Part shown: piece by piece, positions 46,515 to 60,039 of the stretch
Position numbering within the stretch: the first letter of the stretch is position 1
Layout: each line of letters opens with the position of its first letter
Source: Druceiella hillmani
Lineage: Eukaryota > Arthropoda > Insecta > Lepidoptera > Hepialidae
Direction: 5' to 3'
NCBI GenBank assembly: GCA_039881145.1
Contig: JAYKKI010000126.1
Location: 1,227,501 to 1,291,500 of the forward strand
DNA length: 64,000 nt
Position numbers and translations under genes: made by a program
Notes under the pieces: model-generated
Database searches by the model: none
Seen by the model: the letters and a program-made list of their open reading frames with translations, nothing else
Told to the model about the DNA's origin: nothing

Positions 46515-46786
46515 AATAGCGGGTTAGCTGATGGGGATACGTAACTCTAGCAAAGACGAACAATTTAGTGAATAATATTCCATAATAGTATTCTTTCTAT
46601 CTAATAATATTCCATAATAGTATTATTTATTTTATTAATTTCCAGAATAATATTCCGTAATATTCCATAAACGGTTCTTTGCATTGAAAAAGTGTTCATG
46701 GCGATTGTTCATAATTTTTTGAAAGATTATATATATATTCAATGATATTCCATATATGCGAAAAAATCACCGTCACCCTATACGAA

Positions 46787-46807
46787 GGGGGGGGAGGGGG
46801 AGGGGGT
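46787..46807 (+). repeat. G-run, unit 2
   Basis: This is the shorter version of 20207-20234: eight Gs, A, five Gs, A, five Gs. Confidence 0.85.
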
Positions 46808-47466
46808 TATACACTGAACATAATAAAACTCGACATAATAAAATTTAACTTTAAAACATTTTATAGGCGTTATGTATGTATAGGTATAAACATTTTTTGC
46901 AAACTTTTTGCAAAACCTTTTGCAAAATTATTTGTAGAGATAATATAAATTATTAATTTTTAGAGATTTCCATTAATTGAAGTACATTTAAACTTTGATA
47001 ACTAAACATATGTTGAAAAATGTAGTAGTACTCGATATATGAAATGGATTATAAAAGTAGGTAAAAGGAATTTAGAGGAATATTAAAGAATAATTTGACA
47101 AATATTTGTATGCAAGCTTCATATTATCATAACACCCAGAGGGTACGCAACGTAGCTTCAAGAAAATTAATAAAGAAGACCTACAGGCAGAAATGTCTGC
47201 CGAAACAGAAATAATTAAATTCGCCAGTAACATATATCTTTAAGAATTTACCTCATATTTTGTAGATAAAAAAAAGTATTCATAATACTGTCAGAAAAAA
47301 AATAGGATAAAAGCTTAAGCCGTTCTTCGTCTGGCAACACAGATTAAATGATATGAGAACAATAATGCGTGGTCATAAAAAATATAATTTTGAAGTATAA
47401 GAAAGAAAATTATTTTGAGTATTCGAGGTGACTGAAAGTATTTTACTAAATTAAATAGATGTACAT

Positions 47467-47696
47467 AATTAAATGAAACTACGTGATGCAGTACTATTTC
47501 TACTTTCTTTAAGTTCTTTACCACGATTTAGGTTTCGTTGTATTACAACATCTTCAGGTGAGCTGTTAGCAAATATTAACCCTTTAATCTTTGCTAACAG
47601 CCCAACTGAAGATGTTGTAATACAACGAAACCTAAGTCGTGGTAAAGAACTTAAAGAAAGTAGAAACAATACTACATCACATAGTTTCATTTAATT
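47467..47696. mobile_element. Fold-back MITE, full length (unit 2)
   Basis: This is the copy of 20894-21123 at a shift of 26573. No difference was noticed inside the element. Confidence 0.8.
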
Positions 47697-47739
47697 GTGA
47701 ATGATGAATTTCTACAAAATTAACGCCAAATATATACCA

Positions 47740-49622
47740 TAGATAGGTGTAGGTAACCGAATAATTTGTCTTACACTTGTGAACGATACATATACTAGTT
47801 CTATACACATATTTACATGTGACAAGTAGTGACTTATATCAGTAACAGTTTTGATAGAAATAGGTAACGTACCTTTGTGCGTTTAAATTTATATGTGTAT
47901 ATAATTTCTTACGGAGGACGGGTTCTCCTATTCTATTTTAAATTTGTTTTAAAATAACTTAGAATCACCTTTAAAAAAACTTCGATATGTTCTTGAAACA
48001 AATTGTTTCCTCTAATTCTTTACATTACCATATTGTTTTTGCAAGGATTATATTCTGACCGGAACGAATATTTTCATTGCATTTCAGCGAGATTTTTCAC
48101 TGTTCCGATTTAAAACTTCTTTTTTAGGATTGCGTGGTCAAATGGTAAAAACGGAATTCTTATATTTCAATTTGCTGTAGGCCATTGGAACTATTTAGAT
48201 GAAATTTAGATTATAGGTGTCTTCTATGAACCGCTAAATGAGTGAAATTATTAAAAAAATATTATTAGGAGTGGCACTCAATACATGTAACTGAGGGATG
48301 AAAACATGAAACCCTATACAATGAAACTCCACTGCCCATAGGCACGTGGGTATTCATTATATAAGTCTTATAAATGATATGGAGGTTACAAAATAACTTT
48401 CTTATTTAAGTCAACAGTTGGTGAGCGCATCAAATGCTTCTGAAGTCTTTAAAAAAAATCAATTAACGCTTCTAAAGTCTTAAAAATTTACCTTTATCTT
48501 TTCAACTAACATGTGTAAAATTTTGAAAGAATTAACTAGAATTACTAGAATTTATAATAAATTTCCAATGAAAGTTTATTTGAGTAAGATATGTTGCAGT
48601 TTTTGAGATATGGGATATTTTAGATACCGAAAGCAGCAATAAATTTGTTTTCAGGGTGTTTTAGGGAAATACAAAGTTACAAATTTAATATTGTTTGGTC
48701 CTACGGAATTCTTCGTTGACATCTGCTTGGGAAGCGTTTTCTTTCAAATATTCAAGAAAACTATTCTTCGTTATTTTATATTCGAGGCTCAATACTTCCT
48801 TGGTGTGGCGGAAGTATGTCCATTTCTTGCGACCATTACCCTGAAGTTTAGTTTAAGTAAAGTTGATTGAACATTTTCGTTGAGTCGCATAGGTGTTGTG
48901 AATAACCATCGTCAGGATGCATTTACATATTAAACATTTAGATGTATAGAGTGTTATTAAAAATATATTTTTCACACATATTGCCTAGTATAATCTGCAT
49001 AGACCTAAATAATCCTGAATTTATGAGAAACCGTAAATATCTCAAACATTAGCTGAAAAAGATTGCTGTGGTTTTTAGTAGACCATATGCAAAGTTTCAG
49101 TATCAAAGTGTTTTTTTCACATTTTACTTAAATAGATTTGGAGATAATGGGAGGTTCCTTTATATACAAAATGGAAAAGTTTCTTTGTTTATTTGTGTAC
49201 GCTAATTTCTAGAAACGTGTGTCTCATTTAAAAACAATCTTCTTGTTTTTAAAAGGTTATGTTTTAAAATTACAAGCTATACGTGAGAATGCCACGATGT
49301 TTAATAGAAGGGCAGTGATAAAAGTTTCTTGATTGCTTTTTTGTCTGTTAGATATTATTTTTAAAATCACAGGTTTGTTTCTAATACTTATTTTTGTAAT
49401 TGAATTCTCATAACTTGAGGTTGACCATAGATTATATATTAAAATGGTTTCGTTTATGGAACTGGAAAAGGGGTGAATATGTCAAGGAAGTCGGGGAATA
49501 CAGCTTAAGCGTCGCTAGGCATAGAGTGTTTCTTTATTGACTGAAAATTGGTAATATGGGTGGATAAGGAGCGAGAAACATAATTGAGATAATTAAATGT
49601 GGGTGAAAATTTGGCGCGCAGC

Positions 49623-49625
<3 letters not shown>
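47740..49625. other. No intact gene, unit 2
   Basis: Copy of 21167-23046, including the exon-like minus frame at 48688-48854. A small insertion GATTGC near 49331 and other sparse differences separate it from unit 1. Confidence 0.5.
48688..48854 (-). pseudogene. Exon-like open frame of unknown family (unit 2)
   Basis: This is the copy of 22114-22281. The frame remains open, with FREYLK changed to FLEYLK. Confidence 0.35.

Positions 49626-49681
<56 letters not shown>
49626..49681. repeat. (TA)n microsatellite
   Basis: About 28 TA repeats. Ortholog of 23047-23094. Confidence 0.95.
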
Positions 49682-49682
<1 letters not shown>

Positions 49683-50633
49683 CTCTATACATGATGAGAC
49701 AGGATAATGAGATATAATATTGATATAAAACAGAAGATTACATTTTTTTGTAAAAAGTTTGTAGAACTTTATGAAAAATATTTATTTATTCCATTTGTGA
49801 TAAAAAAAATCACAATAGACTGCGGTCAGAATAAAACTAAAAATGCAAAAATGTTGACATTTATTACATTTAAACAGTAGCTTTGTGATTACATTTTTAT
49901 ATTTCTGTCGGTATTACAGAGTACGTGACTTGATTATAAAATAGTGCAAAGCGTATTTTCAAGCAAATTTAATATAGTTGAACTTTACACCTACGTAAAA
50001 TGAACCCAGTTTCAACCGCCCACGAATATTGAGCAAATCAGTCGTCGGTTAATTGACGATAGGTTGATGTTGGTGAAACTATCATGCCAAGGCGAGTTAC
50101 AAAGTATCTAGAGTCGCTAAAGGTTCATGTACACATTAATTAGATTCAGAGAATGTCAATTTATTCGTTTCGTCAAATATTAGTTTAAATTCAGTTTAAA
50201 TTAGAAGTTACTTTTAGAATTATTATATTTTAGTTTCAGTTTATGGAATAATATATGCTAGTGATTACCCATACATATTAAATTCAAACTTTATAAGAAT
50301 TTAAGTATACTATATTAACTAAATTTTAGAAAAGATAGAACTTCACACTTAAACGAAAAATTTCCAACTCATTTCGTTTCTATTTTTTAAATTCTATTTA
50401 AAGTTCTGGAATGATGTGTCCATGGACAACTTCGTTAAAAAATTAAATCTCTAAGTACGTAAATCCGGTTTCACAAATGACCGCCGTAAGGTACCAAAAT
50501 ATTCCAATATCCACATTTCCACTTCTTGACATTAACTGGTTGATGTGCAATAAGAAAATACTTCTTTCCAAGCTTTCATTGTCAGCATTTTATTGCTGGT
50601 GGTTGTTTTAAGAAGTTTGGCATCAATTGTCTT

Positions 50634-50823
50634 CACAATTAAATGAAACTACGTGATGTAGTATTATTTCTACTTTCTTTAAGTTCTTTACTTCGATTAA
50701 GATTCAACTGATCTTTGCTAAGGGCCCACCTTAAGATGTTGTAATACAACGAAACCTAGGTCATGGTAAAAAACTTAAAAAAAATAGAAATAATACTACA
50801 TCACGTAGTTTCATTTAATTGTG
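50634..50823. mobile_element. Fold-back MITE, internally deleted (unit 2)
   Basis: This is the copy of 24060-24249 at a shift of 26574, with a single visible change (CCTAGATCATGG to CCTAGGTCATGG). Confidence 0.78.
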
Positions 50824-51741
50824 AATAATGCATTTCTACAAAATTAACGCCAAATCTATTCAGTATCAATTGTCTTTTATATGCTAATAATCTACAAAAT
50901 TTCCAATTATTTTAAGCTTCTTTCTCGTTTTATTCGAATACAGATTTCTCTTTGATCAAACTCTGTGCTAGTATCAAAAAATTTCAGATCGTTGTTCATA
51001 CTCGGGCATATTTTATTAGGTCAAAGAGAAATTTAATTACATTATCAGTAATTTTAAGATTTATTTGCTGATAGAATGTATTCTTAGACATTTTAAAAAT
51101 GTATTTATTTTAAATTATAATAATATTTTATATAACAAATCGTTTAAACCGACTCTTTGAAACTCAACACTAGAAATTCATCTTCTATATATATTTTCAT
51201 AGGCCGTGATACAACTTTTAATTGATCGTATTTAAGCTTCTTCTATCCTCTTATTTCTTGATTTTTCATTTACATTAAAGTGTTTTAAATACATACTTAA
51301 GTTCATTTATTAAAAACTTCATGCGTACTTGACATGAAGTAAATATGACAACGGGAGAAGTTTAATTATTCAAACCGTCTAATAAATAGAAATTTAATTT
51401 ATAAACAAAAGTAGATAAAAATTATATTATTAAGGATTGCATAACATTTTAATAATATCTGCAACAAGAAAGAATATAATATTTAAGTTTTAAAAAAGTC
51501 AGCTTTTAAAATAAAGAATTAAGATTAGACGATCACTATAAGATATCTTAGAAAGTTATAGGAAAATATCAACATTTTATTGGTTTCATGGCTTTAAGTC
51601 ATATGTAATAAATAATTTTGAAATATTTTATTGTTGAATAAAAAGATTTCGCAATTTTCAAAATTAATCAAGGAAGCGCTTCTTTACCACTTCCGGGATT
51701 TAATAATTCACCGCTTTTAAGGGACGATTTGGACAGAATAC
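50824..51741. other. No gene recognised, unit 2
   Basis: Copy of 24250-25167. It contains the second identity step (51593): the last substitution seen relative to unit 1 lies here. Confidence 0.5.
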
Positions 51742-51929
51742 TATTCTGTACTCACCCAAGTATAATTTTGAGATAATTCGAATCTGTACTCGCTCAATTA
51801 CAATTAGGAGGTAATACGAATCCCTACTCCTTTAAATATAAATATGAGATAATACGAATTTCCACCCACTCAAATACGATTATGAGATAATACGAATATC
51901 TATCCACTTGAGTACAATTATTTAATAAC
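51742..51929. repeat. 38-bp minisatellite, unit 2
   Basis: This is identical to 25168-25355 as far as compared, with the same five variants in the same order. Confidence 0.85.
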
Positions 51930-52423
51930 ATGAGTCATAACCCACTTATAAACAATTTTGGCAACTTATCGCCGATTTCAAACACTTACGACTTAACGCG
52001 AGCAATTGCTGAATGGTAAGCTGCAGCGCATTTTCATATTGATTACGAAGTTAAGACCAGCAAGTGTTTCAGTGCCGATATACTGAAGACATTGGTTTTA
52101 ATGCTCAAAAACTTTCTTGACTGATAGAATATTATGAGGAAAACAGTTGTAAAGGAATATTTTTGATATCTACATGAACTTCTAATTGGATTGCTTTTAT
52201 AGACAAGATTTCTATAGTTTATTAGTACGATTGTGAGAAGTGCTTTATTTTACTGAAAGTAGAAACATCAGGTTTTAGTACAATAAAAAAAAATTATTCC
52301 ATGCATTAATAGCTTTAAAAAAGGAACAAGAAACATTATATATGTATTTTTTGTTAAACTTGCATTTACGAAATTAAAATTCTTGATTTTCTTATCAAAG
52401 GTATTTCTACCGCACACGATCGT

Positions 52424-52684
52424 GTCGCTAGTAAAGTGAAGAAATGTACGCATTTCAAATAATTTGCGCTGACGCTAATCCTGAATCGCTGGCGCTAATC
52501 CTGAATCTGTTCGAAGGATTCCATCTCGGGACAACGTTCCAAGTCGTAAAAGGGGTGTGAAATAAATTGGATCAAAGGATGCGCTAATTTTGCTGGAATT
52601 TCTATCGTAATCGGATGTCGTTTTCACATCCTCATTTGTAATCTTCATTAATTTAATAATTCCCTTTAGAGTAATAAATTCGTA
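52424..52684 (-). repeat. R4 copy in unit 2
   Basis: This is the copy of 25850-26110 at a shift of 26574, including the 20-base tandem duplication and the 57-codon minus frame (52475-52648). Confidence 0.55.
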
Positions 52685-55068
52685 ACATTTAGTTACTTTT
52701 CAGTGTTTATTAGTAAGTGTAATAGATAACGGATATTTTATTCGTCAAAACAAAATTCAATTAAACGAAATATTATTATATGTAGAAGCATTTGTGATTC
52801 TACATTTTTTAATGCTGTGGATAATATGAAACCCATATAACATTTAAATGTGAAGCAAGATATTTTTCAAGGATATACATTGTAATATCCAACCATATAG
52901 GTATTAGATTTTGTAATATAACATCCAAATATTTAATACGTTTTTAATTCTGTAGATTCTAAAGACTTAACAGAATTATAATGTACAATATTGATATCAC
53001 TTCTTTTAAATAATAATTACACTTCTAAGACCATATCAGTAAATAAGAGAAAGCTTGATTTAACCAGAGCAAATGCTAGTTTTTCACTTTTGATTTATAA
53101 GTTTATCAGTCTTGTAGCAAAGCAGCTTTATTCAACAATATCTTATCTTTTCCCAGTACGTAATATTAATTATCCAATTTTAGTTATTTTGCATTAAGAG
53201 TTTAGTTTCTTCATGCACCGATAACTTTAATAAATATTTTGATCCGAAGTGCCAAGCTACGGATAGCTAGGCCATCTGATTAATCCTATAAAATCTCAGG
53301 CTGTTAATATTATAATTGGCGATAAAAAACTATTAATAAAATATACAATTTAATAAGAGATTTCAATCAATCCTCCTAGGTGTATATTATGGTGAGATAT
53401 AGTGAATCTCAACGTAATTTCCAGATTCAAAATCCAATTTAAAAATTTATATAAATTTAATAACGTATATCTACTATCCCGCCTTGTACTTGGAAATTTA
53501 ACTCTTTTTAAATTTAAATGTACTGAATTTTCCAAATCGATGTTCAATATATTATTTCTCTTCCTGCATTATCAACTTACCAATTATAGTCTAAACGCAT
53601 GCATTTACATCCGAAATTCCTTATCGATATGAAAAATGTCTCGGTTATATATTACCAGTCAAGTCGACATAAAAACGTGCCCTGCATATTTTATATATTC
53701 AGGCCCAACCTGTGGCCTCGTTAGATAAAAACTAGGTTGAAGCAAATCGATTCGTTAGGCGGCAAAAAAACCACAAAGTCATTGATAGCATAGGAGGTAA
53801 TATTTCACGAAGGCTTTTTTTAAGAAAGTGTGCCATTCTTTACAATATGTTTGACCATTATTCTCCTGCGCAATGTGATATTGTCACTAGGGATCGATTG
53901 ATGTGACCATGTAATAAATTTAAGAATGTTATGCTTTAAAAATGACAAATGAGAAAGATAAATTATATATGTAAAATTATTGTAATATTGGTGAAATATT
54001 TACAGGTCGATTTTGCTTTCTTCTAAATTTTTTTCGCCGAACGTTTCTAAAAAAGCTGCTGTGACTAATAGATTTGAAGCGTTAAATTCCAAGTCCCTTT
54101 GCAAAAAGTTTAAAAAAAACGGCTTTGATTGAAAAATGTGAGATGTTAAAAAATATGTGAATGCATTAGAATACCGTGCCTAATATAAGATCTCTTCATA
54201 TCTTTCCGGTACGTATGAAACAGTTGTAATTTAGGACATTTGCAGCTTCCATATCTACGCAGAGATCTCTAAAATATCAAGCTTATACGAATGATGACCA
54301 AGTCAATCATCAGTTAATTTTTGATAGCTTGGTGTTAATAATACAATATGCCTAGGAAAGTTATCAAGTTTATTCATGTCCATAGTAACGCGAAGTTCTT
54401 GAAATGTTGAAAGTTTTCACATATTTGAGGAATGTTGAAAAAACATCATATTGGACGGTCATTTATATGTCCAAGTATACTAGATTCAAAAAGCTGCCAA
54501 TTCATTCATTTTTGTCAAAATTTCTTGTCACACTTAAATAACCGCCTTAATTTTAATTTGATTTTTCACAACTAATTTAAATTACGTGGTGTAGTATTAT
54601 TTCTATTTTATTTAAATTCTTTGCAGCGACCTAGGTTTCGTTGTATGACAACATTTTCGTGTGGGCAATTTGTAAAGATTCGTTTACAAATTGCCCACTA
54701 GGACCTGCTCTTTTATGATGTAATGAGAGTTATGATGGAATGAAGAAAAAAATTAAAACATTTACATGGAAACCTTTTTTGATGATAACACAAGCAACTT
54801 AGAATTTGGCTTTATTATTTGAAGTCCACATGAGCTTCCAATTAATGTTCTATTGTAGGTTGTAGATTTCTGTTCATGAATCTTCAAATTGAAACAACAA
54901 AGTGTTTATATAAAAATCGGCTTGTATTTAAATATAAGAAAAAAGTTGGTGTACGACCAACATCAATAAAACCCGAACAGCACGAAGTCCGAACAGCATC
55001 AATAAAAGAATAAAAACATAATTCTCTTTCGTTGTATTTTTTTGTAAAACATACCCTGACGAAGTAAA
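52685..55068. other. Unit 2/unit 3 boundary region, no gene
   Basis: Copy of 26111-28494, with the MITE fragment (54567-54658) and the 16-bp-arm hairpin (54661-54698). There is no visible junction. Confidence 0.55.
54567..54698. repeat. MITE fragment plus hairpin, unit 3
   Basis: Copy of 27993-28124. The perfect 16-bp arms and 6-base loop are unchanged. Confidence 0.7.
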
Positions 55069-55326
55069 ATATTTGATTTTTAGGTCGAAGCTGACCACCG
55101 CCCGCCACCTCGTTAGAAGAATAATGAAATATGCGCGTTGTTAACCATTCTCGCTGATGCTAATGCCGGTTCAAGGGATTCCATCTCAGGACAAATTGTC
55201 GAGCTATAAACGAGGACTAAAATAAATTGGGTCAACAGAAGAGAATTTCAATTTTAATCGGATGTCGTTATTAAATCCTCACTCTGAACTTTCATTAATG
55301 TGAGGCTTACCTTTCTGTTAATGAAT
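55069..55326 (-). repeat. R1 copy in unit 3
   Basis: This is identical, as far as I compared, to the unit 2 copy at 28495-28752, at a shift of 26574. Confidence 0.6.
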
Positions 55327-56693
55327 TCATAATATGTCACTCCCCTTTAATATTTGTTGGTCAATATAATATTAGGTTGAAAACCGATTTTTGATTATCA
55401 ACACAATATTTCAATAACAAACATGTAATTCTTTTAGAACTCTTTTCCTATTGTTATCAATTAAATTGAGTTACGAAATTTTTGCTGACACTCTTTGAAA
55501 ATGTTTGTCTAGCGAGCTAATTTTTTTTACGTTTGAAAGAAGAGAAAATCGCAAAGAGCTAAATCTAAGTAAATAGGCGAGTTGTCAAGATGAAAGAGAA
55601 TCTTCTGTTTATCCTTCTATTTAGCATAATATTTATTCAACTAAGAAGCATAATATGCTCTAGTCATAGTATTTTTTTAAATTTTTATATAATTCCCAGA
55701 ACGTAAGTCTTAGGAACTTAAGAAAATAGTCGCCATGATTTTGTAATCCTAGTGTTTCGATAATTCTATTAAAATTGACGAATCCATGTCTTACCTATCA
55801 TAAAATATTGATGAAGAAACTCACGTGTATTGCCCTCAAATATGTCTGAACACTGAAAAGAATTACGCAATATTTTTTCGATCGACTATTAGCAAGCATG
55901 ACGCTCGGCTTACGAACAGCTTTTTGGTAAATAAATATTCATGCAAGGTACAAAAATAGGGATAATTGAAATGTCCATAATATTATCCGTCTCGTGATCA
56001 CGATTGGATAATGTTTTATTATTGAATTATTTCGTCCATAGTGACCGAGATCGGAACACACTTGACACACAATCACTGGTGCTGACTCGACCACAACGAA
56101 ATTCATTGAACCACTTATGAACAATGGTTAATAAGCATATAAAATTTGCTTTCTTCCATTGTAACAGCGAAATTCCTACGCGTCCGATTTCACACTGGAT
56201 ATAAAAATAAATTTTCGTTCGGTCTCAATAAAATTTTGACGTTAAGGAAAAGAAAAAAAAAAAACTTAAGTAGTGGACCGAATTTGTGGAAAAATTCACC
56301 GATTATCAAGCCATCCTTATATTTTGGTTGTTACCAGAGATTATTGTAAGTAATGGTGTAGAAATTAGCTAATAACATAATAGACTTCTTTGGCCCTTGT
56401 TTGGATCTTCTCATTTATTTTCAATAGTTAAAACACGCGGCCAAATTATTTTCGAAATATCTTAAAATGTAAAATCATGTGACGTTTTATTTTTTATGTT
56501 TGGTTTATAACCTTAATCTGTGTATATATATATATATATATGTAAAAGAATAAATGCATTCCAAACTCATTGATAGGTTTAATTTTTTATATTCTCAAAA
56601 ACGTTTAGTATTGCCTCGCATAATATTGATAATAAACGAAATTAATGGAAAATTAATTTCTAACGTTATTTACCTTTAATTAACGAATGAACA
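55327..56693. other. No gene recognised, unit 3
   Basis: Copy of 28753-30119, including the short TA tract at 56521-56542. Confidence 0.5.
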
Positions 56694-58494
56694 CAGGTGA
56701 TAGATTATTTAGGGCCCAGAGGGGCCCCAAAAATATTTTTCAGTAAAGTTGCAAGCTCACATTTTATTAACTCGATTTTAATAAGCGATTTGTATCGATT
56801 TTATATTTCTCAACATTCCCATCTGCACACAAATGATGGACACTTCATGCTTCGGATGATGCAACACTTTTGTAAAAATATTAGAGACCATAACCTGAAT
56901 TTTAAGATATTTCATTGCGCTTTGTTTTGGCCAACAAAAAATTCTCGCCTAAGAAGTGAGAACGAACATCAATCAATATGTTTGATTTTTGAAGGATAAT
57001 CTTTGGCACTTAAAAGGCTAATGACACTTTATCACAATATATTAATAAAATGTATTTATCAAATCTGATTAGAACTAGCCTTCTAATTGATTTAGCCATA
57101 CAACTTTTTAAATTTGATGAAGCTAAAAACATGTATTCTCCCGCTGTACTTGAAAGGGTTACCGTTTACTGCTTTTTAAAACATCAAATTAAGGCAACGC
57201 CCTAAGAAGGAAATACATGTCCTGTGCAAGATCTTTGATCTTCTAAATGACTTAATAAATCAGTGTCGTAGATAGCAATAATATTATTTACAGTTCGGGT
57301 AAAGCCAGTATACAATTTTTAGGAGCTTTCAAGTACCTTTGTATTGATTTTAATACGTACCAATATTAATTGGTTGGTTGATTATTAAGTATGCTTATTA
57401 TGTTAACTATGTAAGTTTTGTCAGACCTTGGTCCATGGGATAAATTTAGCAGACAACCGACGGCTTTATGATATGGCACATTTTTTAACACTTCTTCCCT
57501 CATTTTGTCTGTTTTTAACTCTAAATTTGTATCACACGGTAAATTTGTGTCCATTTAGGCTTGAATTCAATCATATTAAATTTAGCTAAAAGTTTATGTG
57601 TGTATTGATTGGTCCAACGAAATTTTATTTGTTTCTTCTGTTACACGAAACTCACTACGTTAACTTTCTTATACCTTCCGTGAGGAATTTTTCTTCAAGT
57701 TTAAAAAAAATTTTGTTTTTTTACCAATTTGTTGTTTTGAAGAAATGTTTTGTTCTTTAACAACTTTGTTTTTAAATACTTTTGTCTTTAAAACTTTGTA
57801 AGCCATCAATGTTAAAAATCTTGTATTAAATACACGTATCTATCTTTTAGCAAGATGAAACAAACTCTACAAGAATATTGCTTAACTTTTCTTTCCATAG
57901 TCGACTAACTTTTCTGAGGGCATATACCGATTTATTCGAACGATAAAATTTTTCTTGGCTCAAAGAATAACAGTTAAGATATTTATATTACCTATGTTCC
58001 TCTAAAGACATTAATCTATGTTCCTCTAAAGAAACGATGTCATGGCTTTAAAGTTTCATCAAGATTTTGTGGAGTATTGTTCAGTAAATTGATGTATATT
58101 CAATATTCATACAAAAGTAAAATGTGGTCATTCTTCCAAAGCTCTCTGGGCCATGACTTGGTCTTAAATTCCATCTAAATTCGGAAGGAGTGTCAAAGCT
58201 TTCACCAGGGCCGTAAGTTTCATCTTGACTGCTGAATACTGTACTAATTGGGCTCAAAATATTTAGAATCAAAACATTTAGACAATCACAGTATCAATTC
58301 TTACCATTATGTGTAACCAAAGGGCTCGTCGAAAGAAATGAACTCATCACCATTGAAGAGTTCTGTTACCGTCTTACGCCCCATCATAAGACTGTGGTAA
58401 ATTTCTGTGACTAAACTGTAGTTACAAAGACATATTGAATGAGTTCCATCTCGGTCTGAAATGTTCGGTCTCATATAAATCTTAACAATTTTTT
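56694..58494 (-). pseudogene. Decayed Ty1/copia pol fragment, unit 3
   Basis: This is the copy of 30120-31920 at a shift of 26574, with the same open blocks (57366-57554, 58081-58272 and 58307-58474 on the minus strand) and the same lesions. The frame at 56697-56999 on the + strand is antisense to the C-terminal RNase H part. Confidence 0.85.
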
Positions 58495-58571
58495 TATGGG
58501 ACCATACTCTTTTTCAAAAATGCCATCAAAATTGGTGCTACATTATCGAATATATGTACGTATGTAAAATA

Positions 58572-58727
<156 letters not shown>

Positions 58728-59058
58728 CACAAACACACACACACACATTTAAATAAACATACGTACAAATATGCTGGTCGAATTGATACGCTCTTCCGTT
58801 TTTGAAATCGGATGAAACGATATTTTTGAAGTGTAAAATGCGACATTGAATTTCCTTCATAGCATTTTAAGCGCAACATTACTTTTAACAGGTTTAATTA
58901 AATTTATATTCCTAGTGATACCAATTTCCGTACGAAGCTAAAACCTTTAACAAAATGTCAAAACATCACAAAAATTATATCTATGAATATTGAAATATAG
59001 AAAAGTAAAACAAAGCAAAAAAATGGGAATATCGAAGGAAGTTAAAAAAAATCTGAAT

Positions 59059-59116
59059 TATTGAAGGAAGTTTAAAGTAGACTAAGGCTTCACCTTAGTC
59101 TACTTTAAACTTCCTT

Positions 59117-59186
<70 letters not shown>

Positions 59187-59220
59187 AGCTAACATTATAT
59201 TCACAATGTTAGCTTATTTT
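59059..59220. repeat. Hairpin / (AT)n / hairpin block in unit 3
   Basis: This is the same arrangement as 32485-32650 with a 4-base shorter AT tract. It arose before the most recent duplication. Confidence 0.93.
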
Positions 59221-59682
59221 TTCCGGTCACTTATGGCGAGCCTATAATATGAATATATGCAAAGCTGGTGCTTAAATCAGTTATTATTACTGATATATTA
59301 ACATTTTCGTTTGAATTGCGTATCTGCAATCAGTAAAAATCCCGGGATTACAATTTGAAAAATTAGAGTGTTTTGAAGATAATGTCAATTTAAAAAACAC
59401 CTGTCAAGCGCGTAGAATCGCAAGCAAGCAAGCAAGAAATCGTACTACGAGGGTTCCATACATATATAGGTATTTATAAACATTTATATAATATTCCTTA
59501 TTACGTAACATTCCTATTACACTATTTACAAAACTTTAATTTTTAGAACGAAATTATATTTCCTACTATATCTTTCACAGCTGTATATTTACAAAAAATG
59601 TTTTTTTATGTGATATAACAACAAATTAACAATTCTTGGTTAATTTGTAGTCATATAAATTTTTCTTTTTCTTGTGCTGTAA

Positions 59683-59980
59683 GAACTTTCTTCTGACCAA
59701 ATTTCATGACTCTAGTTCAACGGGAAGTACCGAATAGATTTTGATTTATTTGGGTGTGTCAAAATATGCTGCATAAATTTTCGTATTTTTGGGATTCTTC
59801 TTAATGGCTTTGACTTAGAAGCTTCTTTTTTCTACAACACCAAGAGACCTAAGTATTTTACATTAACTTCAACTTGATACCTCCACGCCTTCCTGAGAGA
59901 AAGGGTCTTGACAGACCGACATACGGACAACGAAGTAATCTCATAAGGGTGTTATTTCATTTTAAGGTACGGAACTTCAA
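59683..59980 (+). mobile_element. Interspersed repeat remnant of lepidopteran type, unit 3
   Basis: This is the copy of 33113-33410 at a shift of 26570. No difference was seen. Confidence 0.6.
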
Positions 59981-60039
59981 AAATATAAAATCCTACACTT
60001 AAAGAACGTTAGCACCAATTGTTATCGAAACAACGATTC

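Larger units (their letters stand above)
26918..53491. repeat. Tandem unit 2 (apparent chimeric unit)
   Basis: This is the second copy of the 26.57-kb repeat and the only other one fully contained in the window. Its left part, to about 43316, matches unit 1 at only about 95% with large indels, yet matches unit 3 essentially perfectly as far as unit 3 is visible. Its right part, from about 43316, matches unit 1 at 99-100%. So the left part is of the unit 3 type and the right part of the unit 1 type, as expected for a unit joined by an unequal exchange. It has no intact gene. It differs from unit 1 by an added MITE fragment and hairpin (27993-28124), loss of about 700 bp (5310-6005 in unit 1), new hairpins and an AT expansion (32447-32650), and a replaced segment (36330-39465). 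Confidence 0.92.
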
